A DNA stretch of 64,000 bases from an uncultured Clostridium sp. Its GTDB lineage: Bacteria > Bacillota > Clostridia > TANB77 > CAG-508. The notes under the pieces are model-generated. The model made no database searches and had not been told where the DNA came from. It saw only the letters and a program-made list of their open reading frames with translations. The stretch spans positions 1-64,000 of the forward strand of contig CANBHY010000004.1 in the NCBI GenBank assembly GCA_947368535.1, read 5' to 3'. A program made the position numbers and the translations under genes. Below are positions 50,619 through 60,376 of this stretch, in pieces. Numbering within the stretch: the first letter of the stretch is position 1; each line of letters begins with the position of its first letter.

Positions 50619-50648
50619 ATTAAGACAGTTTTTATAAACTGTCTTAAT
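50619..50648 (-). terminator. Terminator after the flavoprotein gene
   Basis: Perfect 13-bp stem ATTAAGACAGTTT/AAACTGTCTTAAT with a 4-nt loop, just past the stop at 50664. Confidence 0.78.
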
Positions 50649-50663
50649 TGCTTATTGCATATT

Positions 50664-51308
50664 TTAATCTTTAATAAAATTTGTAAATATTGTTTTTTCT
50701 CTTTCTGGCATTTTTACTCCTGCTTTTTTTCCTGCTTCTATACATTTAAGATAATAAGCCATATTTCTTCCAAGTATTCTCATTGATTGAATTCCCTCTT
50801 CGTCTTTTAATACATCTTCTGGCTTAGTTCCATGTACCATGTTCCAATATCTTGATGATATTATTGGCATTTCTGTTATTCCAAAATACTTATTTAATTG
50901 GTCATATGTTGCCGTTGTTCCTGCTCTTCTAGCTGATATTACTGTTGCTGCAGGTTTATATCTGAATACTTCTTTTTCTGGTGTAGAAACACTTCCTGCT
51001 GAATAGAAACACCTATCCATAAAAGATGTCATTGCTCCAGATGCTGCTGCATAATGTACTGGCGTTCCAAATACGAATCCATCTGCATCTAAGGCTTTTT
51101 GCACAAATTCGTTTACAGTGTCATCGAATACGCATTTTTTTATTTCTTTACATTTACCACATCCTATACAACCTGATATTGGTTTTATTCCTATCCAAAA
51201 TATTTCTGTTTGTATTCCTTCTTTTTCAAGTGTTTTTGCAACTTCTAATAAGGCTGTATATGTACATCCTTTTTCGTGTGGACTTCCATTTACTAATAAA
51301 GCTTTCAT
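50664..51308 (-). CDS. Flavodoxin-family NADPH-dependent FMN reductase / iron-sulfur flavoprotein
   Basis: A 214-residue protein. NGSPHEKGCTYTAL at the start binds FMN phosphate, CIGCGKCKEIKKC (about 47-59) is a compact cysteine motif of iron-sulfur flavoproteins, and FGTPVHYAAASGAMTSFMDR completes the flavin site. It is likely an anaerobic redox or detoxification enzyme. AGGAGGAATGT directly precedes the ATG. Confidence 0.88.
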   Translation of the reverse strand: MKALLVNGSPHEKGCTYTALLEVAKTLEKEGIQTEIFWIGIKPISGCIGCGKCKEIKKCVFDDTVNEFVQKALDADGFVFGTPVHYAAASGAMTSFMDRCFYSAGSVSTPEKEVFRYKPAATVISARRAGTTATYDQLNKYFGITEMPIISSRYWNMVHGTKPEDVLKDEEGIQSMRILGRNMAYYLKCIEAGKKAGVKMPEREKTIFTNFIKD

Positions 51309-51376
51309 ACATTCCTCCTATAATCTTATTATATTAACTAAAAAAAGAAAGTTGAATATGATAAATAACTTTCTTT

Positions 51377-51688
51377 TTAAAAAACTCTCATTTGTTCAAA
51401 ACCATCTTTTTCTTCAGATTCTCTTTTTTGGGGTTTAAAATTCTTGTCAATAAAAATTTCTTTATTAAGTAATTTGGAAATTGTTGAAATATCTTTAAAT
51501 GGAATTTCCCATGTTGCTCCCATCCAATAAGTTTTTCCTTTTTTGTCTCTTATATTTGGTTTTCCTATTTCCTTGCTTAAGTTTTTTATTACATCTACTC
51601 TGTTAGTATATACTTGTATTACTTCTAAATCATAGGCTATGTTTATTGATGTTTCTTGTTCTTCTAATATAGTGTCATAATATTTCAT
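51377..51688 (-). CDS. Small protein of unknown function
   Basis: 103 residues, cytoplasmic, no recognised family. It contains YWMGATWEIPFKD in the middle and a charged end. GGAGAT lies upstream of the start. The paired DUF1064 gene is 42 nt upstream. Confidence 0.6.
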   Translation of the reverse strand: MKYYDTILEEQETSINIAYDLEVIQVYTNRVDVIKNLSKEIGKPNIRDKKGKTYWMGATWEIPFKDISTISKLLNKEIFIDKNFKPQKRESEEKDGFEQMRVF

Positions 51689-51730
51689 TTAATCTCCATC
51701 TTTCTTTTTCTCCTATTAATATTTTTATCT

Positions 51731-52084
51731 TTAGTATATTTCTTTTATTTTTAGATTAAATTTATCTTCAAATATTTTTTTCTTTGTTATATATTCTTTT
51801 GTTTTGAAGCCTTTTACGTCTATTATTTCTTCTGTGCCATCATTGTTAAATACTATAAAATCTGCTTTGTATTTTACTCCTGCACCTAGTATAAATATTG
51901 GTTGTAGACAAAATCCTTTTATGTCGTGTGCTGCTAATCTATTTTTTAATTCACAATAATATTCCGCTTCTTTCTGACTATCAAAAGTATGTCCGTCTAC
52001 TGATGTTTTATTTGCTTTATATTTTGACTTTGTTTTCTTTCCCTCTGTATAATTTTTGTAATCTTCTACGCTCCAATGTTCCAT
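51731..52084 (-). CDS. DUF1064-family protein
   Basis: A 117-residue protein with SKYKANKTSVDGHTFDSQKEAEYY, LQPIFIL and YKADFIV, then GTEEIIDVKGFKTKEY, typical of DUF1064, a PD-(D/E)xK nuclease-like family usually seen in phages (E in KEAEYY, D in YKADF, then DVKG). It may be a prophage remnant or a domesticated nuclease. It lies 8 nt after the acyltransferase gene. Confidence 0.8.
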   Translation of the reverse strand: MEHWSVEDYKNYTEGKKTKSKYKANKTSVDGHTFDSQKEAEYYCELKNRLAAHDIKGFCLQPIFILGAGVKYKADFIVFNNDGTEEIIDVKGFKTKEYITKKKIFEDKFNLKIKEIY

Positions 52085-52092
52085 TTTTTCTC

Positions 52093-52863
52093 CTATTTTT
52101 CTTTGTATACATATTTTATAAGCTCTATATTATTATTTTTACTTCTTTCTACCATGCAATTATATACTTTATTCCTTAAATTTTCTACTTTTTCTTTTTT
52201 ATTTTTTAAATCATCTGCATAAAGTGGCCCATCTATATATGAAATAATTTGTATTTTATTTTTCTTATATTTCTGATACGTATTAGTTATGCAAAATGTT
52301 GGTGTGTTTAGATTTACTGGGTACTTAAAAGATACTGATTTAAAATTTCTTATTTTAGTATAATATGGCCAGATGTGTGCTTCTGGGTATATTGTTACTG
52401 AGCTTTGGTTGTTTATCTTGTTTTCAATCTCTTTTAAAAAATTTTTACTTGCATTTTTACTTCCTGGTACTGGAATAGCTCCTAACATTTCTATTAGTTT
52501 TCCTGTTCCTTTGATTGAAATGTTTTCTGGGTTTACAATAAAAAAATTTCTTTTTGGATAGTTGGCTAAGCTTGGAATGAATGTATCTGCAAAAGTCTGT
52601 GTATGATTTGCATATATAAAATATCCTTCATTTTTAACTTTTTTAAATTTCTCTTTTCCTACAAATTTAATTTTAAATTTCAATTTTGCATATATTAGCT
52701 TTATTGGCATGCTTAATATATTTTGTATTAAGTATGCCATTACGTTCCATATTTTATTTTTATGGTACTTATAATTTTCATCAATTTTTATTGGTATTAT
52801 TTTTGCTTTTGAAAATTCATCTTCTAATTCATTTGAGTAATAATATAGTTGTGTTTTTTTCAT
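52093..52863 (-). CDS. 1-acyl-glycerol-phosphate acyltransferase-like protein (PlsC family)
   Basis: A 256-residue protein with the acyl-transfer motif ANHTQTFADTF (NHx4D, near residue 87) and the later block TIYPEAHIWPY in place of the FPEGTR motif. One hydrophobic segment near 40-60 suggests membrane association. It is 11 nt after a GT8-acyltransferase fusion and part of a lipid-modifying run. Confidence 0.82.
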   Translation of the reverse strand: MKKTQLYYYSNELEDEFSKAKIIPIKIDENYKYHKNKIWNVMAYLIQNILSMPIKLIYAKLKFKIKFVGKEKFKKVKNEGYFIYANHTQTFADTFIPSLANYPKRNFFIVNPENISIKGTGKLIEMLGAIPVPGSKNASKNFLKEIENKINNQSSVTIYPEAHIWPYYTKIRNFKSVSFKYPVNLNTPTFCITNTYQKYKKNKIQIISYIDGPLYADDLKNKKEKVENLRNKVYNCMVERSKNNNIELIKYVYKEK

Positions 52864-52874
52864 TTTATTTATTC

Positions 52875-54671
52875 TCAGTATTTAGGCATTTTTCCTTTTT
52901 CTGTACTATATAGAAGCGGTACTTTATAAAAATGCTCATATACCTCTTTCCATATTTCATAATTTTTTGTTTTCATTATTTGAGTATTTTCTTTTTCATT
53001 AAAGTCTTTATCTGGATATATTGGGTTTTCGATATTTATTGTATATTGTTGTATTATGAATCCATCGTCTCCCATTATGTTGCTATCTTCCATTGTTATA
53101 AAAATTGGTACTATTGGAACGTTATTTCTTGCTGCTATTCTAAACGCTCCTGGTTTTAATGGTTTTGGCTTTTTGTAATTCCACCATAAGCTCTGTTCAG
53201 GATATATTAATATCATATCCCCTCTCTTTAATATAGTATCGGCAGCTTTCATGAATTCAACCATAGTCTTATTGTTTGAGCTTAAAGGTAATGTATCACA
53301 ATTTCTAAAGAAAAATCCATATAGTCCTGGAAAGTTTGTATAATTTCCTTCTCTTATTACTTTGTATAGTCTTTTGTTTTCTATGTGTTTTGATGTTCTA
53401 AATACATGTTCAATTGCAAAAGCATCAAATGGGTTAAAATGATTGCATGTTATAATTGCTCCACTGTTTATAGAGTTTAATTTTTCTATTCCTTTTATTT
53501 CTTTTATTAATAGTTTTTGGTTTTTTATTATATTTTCAAGAAATTTTTCTCCAACTTTGTTTGCTAATCTAGTTTTCAATTTACTAGATACTTTTTCATT
53601 TAAATAGTCTACTCCTTCTGGTAATAATGGAATAGTTGGCGGGTCTTCTTCAGTGTCTTTGTCAAATAGTCCATTTCTCTCAAATTCTTCTATTTTAGCT
53701 AATATGTCCAATCTGTCTTTAGCCTTTTCTATTTTTTCTCTTCTGCTTACTCGATCATCTCCTACGCAATCACATTCTTTTTGTGCTAATTGCCTTAATT
53801 TTTTATCAGCTTCCATATCTTTAAACTTTTCTTCATCACTATAATTTTCTTTTATTTTTTGTATTTTATCAAAAAATTCTGTTTTTTGGGCAATTTCCCA
53901 GAAATATTCTTTGTATAGGATGTCTTCAAAGTGCCATGGCTTAAATGCTAGATTATAGTGGATTAAGTGTAATTTTTCTCTTTCTATTATGTCCTTTCCT
54001 ATAGGCATTCTATTCCATGTGTTTGAAAATAGTTTTACTCTTCCTTTGCATAGCCTATTTAAATAATCTTGGTCTTGCGCTACTGAGAATTTTATTGTTT
54101 CTAACAGGTATAGAAATTTTTCTTGAAAATTAGATTTTCTCATTTCATCTAAATTCATTAATAGTATTCCTGCATTAAAATATTTTTTATAGTCTGCTAC
54201 TCCTACAACTTTTTCGGCATATTCTTGAAAAACTTCTATGTTTTGAATTACGTCATCTGGTGCCGCTGCTACTAGATTATTTTCTATATCTATATTATAT
54301 AACTCAGCTATATCTGTTAATATTGTTATATCACTATCTAAATATAGTACCTTATCATATTGTGGGTATAAATCTGGTATAAAAAGTCTAAAATACGTTG
54401 TTTTAGTATAATAATCCCTTGTATACAGTTTATCTTTAACTTTATCTATATAATAATTTAAATCTACAAATTCAATGCTTATATTTTTGTTTTCATACTT
54501 TTTGATTGCTTTTTGATTTTCTTCTTTTATATCTGTATATAATATTTTTATTATATACTCATTTTCTTTATTAGCGTGCTTAACTAAGCTGTATATTGCA
54601 ACAGCTAAAAATGGTATATAGGCATCATCTACAGCAAAGAATATTGGTATTGTATTTTTTTTATTAAACAT
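52875..54671 (-). CDS. Glycosyltransferase family 8 fused to a PlsC-type acyltransferase
   Basis: About 598 residues. The N-terminal GT8 domain (about 1-270) has IPIFFAVDDAYIPFLAVAIYS, the DxD metal site in LYLDSDITIL and HYNLAFKPWHF. The C-terminal acyltransferase domain (about 375-595) has CNHFNPFDAF (NHx4D) and ILIYPEQSLWW. Linking sugar transfer and acyl transfer in one chain suggests glycolipid or lipoteichoic-acid-like assembly. AGAGAAGAG precedes the ATG at 54671; the ATG overlaps the previous stop by 8 nt. Confidence 0.85.
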   Translation of the reverse strand: MFNKKNTIPIFFAVDDAYIPFLAVAIYSLVKHANKENEYIIKILYTDIKEENQKAIKKYENKNISIEFVDLNYYIDKVKDKLYTRDYYTKTTYFRLFIPDLYPQYDKVLYLDSDITILTDIAELYNIDIENNLVAAAPDDVIQNIEVFQEYAEKVVGVADYKKYFNAGILLMNLDEMRKSNFQEKFLYLLETIKFSVAQDQDYLNRLCKGRVKLFSNTWNRMPIGKDIIEREKLHLIHYNLAFKPWHFEDILYKEYFWEIAQKTEFFDKIQKIKENYSDEEKFKDMEADKKLRQLAQKECDCVGDDRVSRREKIEKAKDRLDILAKIEEFERNGLFDKDTEEDPPTIPLLPEGVDYLNEKVSSKLKTRLANKVGEKFLENIIKNQKLLIKEIKGIEKLNSINSGAIITCNHFNPFDAFAIEHVFRTSKHIENKRLYKVIREGNYTNFPGLYGFFFRNCDTLPLSSNNKTMVEFMKAADTILKRGDMILIYPEQSLWWNYKKPKPLKPGAFRIAARNNVPIVPIFITMEDSNIMGDDGFIIQQYTINIENPIYPDKDFNEKENTQIMKTKNYEIWKEVYEHFYKVPLLYSTEKGKMPKY

Positions 54672-55500
54672 TTTCTCTTCTCTCATCAAATTCTTTTTTA
54701 TATTCTAAGTATTCTTTTAAGTCTTCATCAAAAGCGTAGCATTTTAATACTTTGTGAACTTCCTCTATGTTCCATTGTTTATAATTTTCTGTATGTGGAT
54801 ATGGAAAGAACATAAGTCTTTTGCTGAAGTGACATAGGACTGTATCTTTTTTATTAAACTTAGATTGTTCATTATATATTCTTGGTAGTATTTTTTTCTT
54901 AGTTGTTGACCAAAATATTGCATCTTGATCTGCAAAAAGCATTTTCTTTTTTCTGATTTTTTCTCTTGCTTTTTCTAGTAATTTTGTTTCTTTTATTTTT
55001 TTCATATTTAATAATAACATTCCAGCATTTATATAATCTGGTCTTATTATCCAACATCCATATTTTTCTTTTACGGCGGCGTATTCATATTCTGAAATGT
55101 CTATATTGTACAATTGTGATATATCTCCACCTGCCATCATATCAATATCTAAATATAGTAGCTTATCTGGAATCTTTGGGATTAGGTCTGCTAATAATCT
55201 TAGAAGTGTATATGGTGTGCAATATGCATCTTCATTTTCTGAACCTTTAAATTCTTTTTCATACAAATCTGTTACATCTATTTTGGTTACTTTATTTTCT
55301 TTATTTTTTGATTTAACCACTTTATCTAAAAATTCAGTTTGTTTATCTGTAATTGGTGTATATTCTGTTTTCAAATTAGTTGCGTCCATTGTAAATAGAT
55401 AGCAATTTACTGCTTCTTTTGTTCTGTTTGTGATTGAGATTAGTTCTGTTAGCGCTCCATCAAATACTTTTTCATTTCCACATAACAATATATTTATCAT
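54664..55500 (-). CDS. Glycosyltransferase family 8 protein
   Basis: A 278-residue protein. The acceptor/donor core has LLYLDIDMMAGGDIS (the DxD site) and INAGMLLLNMKKIKETK; DQDAIFW and LCHFSKRLMFF follow. GT8 enzymes transfer glucose or galactose, often to lipid or wall polymers. It is 15 nt after the lipid kinase and overlaps the next GT8 gene. Confidence 0.88.
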   Translation of the reverse strand: MINILLCGNEKVFDGALTELISITNRTKEAVNCYLFTMDATNLKTEYTPITDKQTEFLDKVVKSKNKENKVTKIDVTDLYEKEFKGSENEDAYCTPYTLLRLLADLIPKIPDKLLYLDIDMMAGGDISQLYNIDISEYEYAAVKEKYGCWIIRPDYINAGMLLLNMKKIKETKLLEKAREKIRKKKMLFADQDAIFWSTTKKKILPRIYNEQSKFNKKDTVLCHFSKRLMFFPYPHTENYKQWNIEEVHKVLKCYAFDEDLKEYLEYKKEFDERRENV

Positions 55501-55515
55501 TTTTTCTCCCCTTGA

Positions 55516-56403
55516 CTACATTGTTAAAATAGATATGTTTTTGTTTATGTTTTCGATTTTTATTGGTCCAGTGCTTTCTTCTGCTTCTCCATCTAATGAC
55601 CATTTTATTTTTTCGTTTGTGTCAATTTCTAATTTTGAGGTTCTAAAATATAGTACATTTTCGTCTCTTATTTGCATAGTTAGCTTTGCATATGTTCCTA
55701 ATAGAGCTGCTTTATTTTTTGTTTTCTTTATTAATAATACTTCGAACTTTCCATCGTCTACATCAACTTCATGATCTTTAAATAATTGAAATCCACCAAT
55801 ATATTTTGAATTGCTTATACTTCCATATTCAAAGTCATCTTCTATCACTCTATCATCTGTAGTTATTTTTAAATGATATGTTTCATCTTTTTCTAGAAAA
55901 TCTTTTGTTCCTTTATTTAAATATGCTAGTCTTCCAAATTTATTCTTTTTATCTCTATCTGTACTGCATGATGTTTCTGCAAAAATTCCGAATGCAGAGA
56001 CATAATTAAAGTATTTTCCGTTAAATGATCCAGTATCACATGCTTTTTCTTTAGTATTGTTGATGTTTTGTGATAATGTATATTTATTTATTGGTACTTT
56101 TAATGTGCGTGCAAAATCATTTGTTGTTCCTAATGGAATAAATCCTATTTTTATGTTCTTTTCTGATTTAGTTACTCCGTTAACAACTTCATTTAGTGTT
56201 CCGTCTCCACCTACAGCAATAATAATCGTATTATCTTGAATGTTTTTTTGTACTATTTTCTCTGCATTTTCTTCTATTGTAGTATATACGCTTTTTACTT
56301 CGCAGTCGCATTTTATTAAATTTTCTTCTATTATCTTTATATCTTTTTGTATATTACCTTTTCCAGCTACTGGGTTTATTACTAATAAAACTTTTTCTTT
56401 CAT
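55516..56403 (-). CDS. Diacylglycerol/lipid kinase (DgkB/YegS family)
   Basis: A 295-residue protein: NPVAGKGN at the start, GGDGTLNEVVNGV near residue 66 as the catalytic nucleotide loop, and PLGTTNDFAR. It phosphorylates diacylglycerol, a by-product of lipoteichoic acid synthesis, back to phosphatidate. It heads the run kinase - GT8 - GT8-acyltransferase - acyltransferase, which together look like a glycolipid/anionic polymer module. Confidence 0.9.
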   Translation of the reverse strand: MKEKVLLVINPVAGKGNIQKDIKIIEENLIKCDCEVKSVYTTIEENAEKIVQKNIQDNTIIIAVGGDGTLNEVVNGVTKSEKNIKIGFIPLGTTNDFARTLKVPINKYTLSQNINNTKEKACDTGSFNGKYFNYVSAFGIFAETSCSTDRDKKNKFGRLAYLNKGTKDFLEKDETYHLKITTDDRVIEDDFEYGSISNSKYIGGFQLFKDHEVDVDDGKFEVLLIKKTKNKAALLGTYAKLTMQIRDENVLYFRTSKLEIDTNEKIKWSLDGEAEESTGPIKIENINKNISILTM

Positions 56404-56518
56404 ATTATAGAACCTGCTTTTAAAATATTTTACCTTGTTATAATATCAAATTTTGTCTATTTTTACAAGTTTTATACAACTACACAAATTTGTTTTTGTA
56501 GATTTTATTTTGGATAAA

Positions 56519-56546
56519 AAAAGTACTAACATAAATTAGTACTTTT
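56519..56546 (-). terminator. Terminator after the cation exchanger gene
   Basis: AAAAGTACTAA/TTAGTACTTTT perfect 11-bp stem followed on the minus strand by TTTTTATCC, nine bases beyond the stop at 56555. Confidence 0.85.
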
Positions 56547-56554
56547 AAAGAACT

Positions 56555-57517
56555 TTATATTGCAAACAACATTGCCATGTATAGTGCATATAACATTAAA
56601 TATGTAATGCCGTTTGATCTTGTCATTTCATCTTTTCTGTCTGTGTATGGAAATATACATAAAACTATTGTTGAAACTATCAATATCCCCATTTGTAGAT
56701 TGTATGTTGGGTTATACTTGATTGGTGCTATCATTGCTGATGCGCCTATGATTAACAATATGTTGAATATATTAGATCCTATGATATTTCCTATAGCTAT
56801 ATCTGAATTGTGTTTAATTGCTGCAGTTACGCTTGTTACTAGTTCTGGCAAACTTGTTCCAATTGCAATAATTGTAAGACTTATGATTTTCTCGCTTATA
56901 TTAAACATTCTAGCTATTTTTTCTGAATGTTCTACTACAAAATCTCCTCCAAATTTTAATGCTACTATTCCTAGGATCACATATATTATATTTATAATTG
57001 TTTTTCTTGTTTTTTCATTCTCTTCTTCGCTTCTGTTTTCTTCATCTATTCCGTCAAAAGCTTCTCCTTTTTTTGCCATAATGATTGTATATATTATAAA
57101 TCCTAAGAATAGAGCTAATAATATTGTTGCATCAATTCTTGAAATTCCGTTTCCTATATTACATAAAATTGTAAATATTATTGTTACTCCTAAGCACATA
57201 GGTATCTCAATAAATTTTGTTTCTTTTTTAAATATTACTGGTGTTATCGCTGCTGATAATCCTAATATTAATAATAGATTGCAAAGATTACTTCCTATTA
57301 CATTTCCCATTGCCATATCTTCATATCCATTTAGTGCTGATGTTATGCTTACAAATAATTCTGGCATTGATGTTCCTATTGATACTATTGTTAATCCAAT
57401 TATTATTTCTGGTATATGAAATTTTTTAGCTATTCCGCTTGCTCCATCAACTAAAAAGTCTGCACCCTTTATTAATAAAATAAATCCGATAACTATCATT
57501 AATATATTTATTATCAT
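56555..57517 (-). CDS. Calcium/sodium-type antiporter (CaCA family)
   Basis: A 320-residue, 10-helix protein with the two inverted alpha-repeat signatures GTSMPELFVSITSA...GNVIGSN and GTSLPELVTSVTAA...GNIIGSN. The family exchanges Ca2+, and sometimes Mn2+, for Na+ or H+. It lies 31 nt after the P-type ATPase and shares its riboswitch-controlled transcript, so its real substrate may be Mn2+. Confidence 0.92.
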   Translation of the reverse strand: MIINILMIVIGFILLIKGADFLVDGASGIAKKFHIPEIIIGLTIVSIGTSMPELFVSITSALNGYEDMAMGNVIGSNLCNLLLILGLSAAITPVIFKKETKFIEIPMCLGVTIIFTILCNIGNGISRIDATILLALFLGFIIYTIIMAKKGEAFDGIDEENRSEEENEKTRKTIINIIYVILGIVALKFGGDFVVEHSEKIARMFNISEKIISLTIIAIGTSLPELVTSVTAAIKHNSDIAIGNIIGSNIFNILLIIGASAMIAPIKYNPTYNLQMGILIVSTIVLCIFPYTDRKDEMTRSNGITYLMLYALYMAMLFAI

Positions 57518-57548
57518 AATATTTCCTTTCTATCTTGTTATATGCTTT

Positions 57549-60185
57549 TTATGCTTTTTTTCTTTGGAAAACTTTTGCTATTTCTACTATAGGAATTACT
57601 AAAAATGCCAATCCAAATGCAACTGCAAATTCGGTTAAACTTATTGTAGCTAATCCAAATAGTTTTGATAGTGCTGGAATATATATTACTCCTAGTGTAA
57701 ATATTAAAGACAATATAAAAGATCCAGTTAGCCATTTATTTCTAGTTTTCATTTTAAATATTGATCCTTTTTGTGTTCTCATACATATTGCATAAAACAT
57801 TTCTACTAAATTTGCTGTTAAAAATGCCATAGTCATTCCATCTACTGATTCAAATATTCCATATCTTCCTAGTTCTATATGTTGACCTATAAAGAATGAA
57901 ACTAATACTATTATTGCCATTAATATACCATGTAATATTGTGGATAGACCTGCTCCATTAGAAAATACACCTTCATTTGATTTACGAGGTTTCCTACTCA
58001 TTAAATCTCCTTCAGCTTTTTCCATTCCTAAGGCTAATCCTGGTGTGCTATCTGTTACCATGTTAATCCATAGCAACTGTGCTGGAGTTACTATTGTTAT
58101 TCCGAAAACTGATGCTAAAAATACATATATAACTTCTGCAGTGTTTGTTGATAATTGGAATTGTAGTACTTTTCTAATATTGTCATAAATCTTTCTTCCT
58201 TCTTCAACGGCATTCACTATTGTTGCAAAATTATCATCAGCTAAGATCATGTCAGATGCTCCTTTCGTTACGTCTGTTCCTGTAATTCCCATGCTTACTC
58301 CAATGTCTGCTGCTTTTATTGATGGTGCATCATTTACTCCGTCTCCTGTCATTGCTACTACTAAATCTTGTGATTTTACCGCTCTTACTATTTTAGTTTT
58401 GTGTTCTGGTTGTACCCTTGCGAATACGGAATGAGTATTTACTATTTTTATTAATTCTTCGTCTGATATATTATCTAATTCTGCTCCTGTTATAGCTTCA
58501 TTAGATGATTGTATTATTTTTAAATCTTTTCCTATTGCTGTAGCTGTGTCTATATGATCTCCTGTTATCATAATAGGTCTTATTCCAGCTTTTCTACAAT
58601 TATCTATTGCATCATATACTTCTGGTCTACAAGGATCTATCATCCCAACAAAACCTATAAATGTTAAGTCTTTCTCTATGTTATCTGGTTCAAAGTTATT
58701 TGGTTCTTCGTCATATTCTCTATAGCAAGCTCCTAAAACTCTTAGTGCTTTATCTGCATATTTTTTATTTTCTTCTTTTATTTGTTCTTTTAATTCTTCT
58801 GTCATAGGAACTACTTCGTTATTTTCGTTTAATATATTAGAACATCTTTCTAATAATATTTCGCAAGCTCCTTTTGTATATTGGATAACTTTCCCATTCT
58901 TTTTATGGACTGTTGACATCATTTTTCTCATAGAATCAAATGGGGCTTCTCCTATCCTTGGAGCTTCTTTTTCTAATTTGTATTTTGGTAATCCAAGTTT
59001 GTTTGCGAAATTTACTAAAGCTGCTTCTGTTGGTTCTCCTGTCGCTTCTTCTTTTCCTTCAAGTATTTCTGCATCTGAGCATAGTGCCATTGCTTCAGCT
59101 AATAATTTTTCGTTTGGAGTTTTATTTTCTACTACAGTCATTTTGTTTTGTGTTAATGTTCCTGTTTTGTCTGTACATATTATTTGTGTACATCCTAATG
59201 TTTCAACTGCGTTCAATTTTCTTATGAGTGCTTGCCTTTTAGACATTGATGTTACTCCCATTGAAAGAATTATTGTTACTACGGCTGGAAGTCCTTCAGG
59301 AATTGCTGCAACTGCAAGAGCTACAGCGATTAAAAATGTATCTAGCATGTGTTGTCCTGTAAAGTCCCCTGTTTTAATTATTCCAAATATAAAGACAAAA
59401 ACGCTTATTCCTATTACTAATTTTGTTAATACTTTTGAAATTTCTGCCATTTTCTTTTGAAGTGGTGTTTTTTCTTCTTCTGATGTTTGCAGTGCTTGTG
59501 CAATTTTTCCCATTTCAGTATCCATACCAGTTGATACTACAACAGCTTTTCCTCTGCCATATACTACTGTGCTGCCACTATATAACATATTTGTTCTGTC
59601 TCCTAATGGTATGTCTAATGTGTTTTCTTTTAAGTTTATTAAGTCAACAATTTTAGTTACTGGTACTGATTCTCCTGTTAGTGCTGCTTCTTCAACTTTC
59701 ATGCTGAATGATTCTAATATTCTGCAATCTGCAGGTACAGCATCTCCTGCCTCTAATATTATTACATCACCTACTACTAATTCTTCGCTTTTTATGCTTT
59801 TGATTTTTCCATCTCTTATTACTTTTGATGTTGCTTTTGTCATCTCCATAAGTGATTCAATCGCGTTTTCCGCTTTATTTTCTTGCACTAATCCTAATAT
59901 TGTGTTTACTATTACTACGAATAAAATAATAAATACATCTGTGAATGAATCCCCACTAATTACTGCTGTTACCGCTGAAATAATTGCTGCAGCTAATAAC
60001 ATTATAATCATTGGATCCATCAATGATTTTACGAATTTTTTAATTATTCCGTCTTTTGGTGGTTCTTTTAATTTGTTTGGACCATCTTTTTCAAATACTT
60101 CTTTTGCTTGTTTTTCACTAATTCCATTTACACTTGAGTTTGCAGCTTTTAAAACTTCTTCTGTACTTTTAAGATATGCTTTCAA
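57549..60185 (-). CDS. P-type cation ATPase (calcium/manganese type)
   Basis: A 878-residue P2A-like ATPase. TGES is near residue 165, PEGLPA in M4 near 293, phosphorylation motif CTDKTGTLT near 335, and the hinge TGDGVNDAP near 610. IPEGLP and NTAEVIYVF resemble bacterial Ca2+/Mn2+ pumps. The start is a TTG at 60185 with AAGGAGG seven bases upstream. A likely Mn-responsive riboswitch and consensus promoter precede it; the exchanger gene follows. Both would export excess Mn2+ or Ca2+. Confidence 0.94.
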   Translation of the reverse strand: MKAYLKSTEEVLKAANSSVNGISEKQAKEVFEKDGPNKLKEPPKDGIIKKFVKSLMDPMIIMLLAAAIISAVTAVISGDSFTDVFIILFVVIVNTILGLVQENKAENAIESLMEMTKATSKVIRDGKIKSIKSEELVVGDVIILEAGDAVPADCRILESFSMKVEEAALTGESVPVTKIVDLINLKENTLDIPLGDRTNMLYSGSTVVYGRGKAVVVSTGMDTEMGKIAQALQTSEEEKTPLQKKMAEISKVLTKLVIGISVFVFIFGIIKTGDFTGQHMLDTFLIAVALAVAAIPEGLPAVVTIILSMGVTSMSKRQALIRKLNAVETLGCTQIICTDKTGTLTQNKMTVVENKTPNEKLLAEAMALCSDAEILEGKEEATGEPTEAALVNFANKLGLPKYKLEKEAPRIGEAPFDSMRKMMSTVHKKNGKVIQYTKGACEILLERCSNILNENNEVVPMTEELKEQIKEENKKYADKALRVLGACYREYDEEPNNFEPDNIEKDLTFIGFVGMIDPCRPEVYDAIDNCRKAGIRPIMITGDHIDTATAIGKDLKIIQSSNEAITGAELDNISDEELIKIVNTHSVFARVQPEHKTKIVRAVKSQDLVVAMTGDGVNDAPSIKAADIGVSMGITGTDVTKGASDMILADDNFATIVNAVEEGRKIYDNIRKVLQFQLSTNTAEVIYVFLASVFGITIVTPAQLLWINMVTDSTPGLALGMEKAEGDLMSRKPRKSNEGVFSNGAGLSTILHGILMAIIVLVSFFIGQHIELGRYGIFESVDGMTMAFLTANLVEMFYAICMRTQKGSIFKMKTRNKWLTGSFILSLIFTLGVIYIPALSKLFGLATISLTEFAVAFGLAFLVIPIVEIAKVFQRKKA

Positions 60186-60242
60186 TCTTTTATCCTCCTT
60201 GTTTTATTATATGACTTTTTGTATTTTATATTATTTTATAAT

Positions 60243-60370
60243 TCAAAAGACTTGTTTGCATCTAAAATAAAGATACAAACAAGTCTCATTATTTAAAACA
60301 TAGACAGATTTAAAATCGGGTATGTTGCCTATGTTACACGTCTTTTTCGTGCTAATTACTCCCTTATTGT
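60243..60370 (-). promoter_or_regulatory. Probable yybP-ykoY-type (Mn2+) riboswitch with terminator
   Basis: The minus-strand leader has CAATAAGGGAGTAATTAGC near its start, resembling the GGGGAGTAGC loop 1 of the family, then CACG/CGTG and ACATAG/CTATGT hairpins. Next comes a clear terminator, AGACTTGTTTGTATCT/AGATGCAAACAAGTCT (60248-60286), with a T run. CAATAAG at the 5' end can pair with CTTGTTTG, the terminator's own 5' arm. Aptamer closure would therefore prevent termination, an ON switch. The loop 1 match is imperfect, and a different metal-sensing RNA cannot be ruled out. Confidence 0.55.
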
Positions 60371-60376
60371 AGTTGA

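Noticed and set aside
51377..52084. Prophage remnant based on DUF1064
   Set aside because: Only one phage-linked family is present, without integrase, portal or lysis genes, so it is described as a single gene.
60243..60370. M-box (Mg2+) riboswitch upstream of the ATPase
   Set aside because: The leader is too short and lacks the conserved M-box core; the GGGAGTA loop fits yybP-ykoY better.
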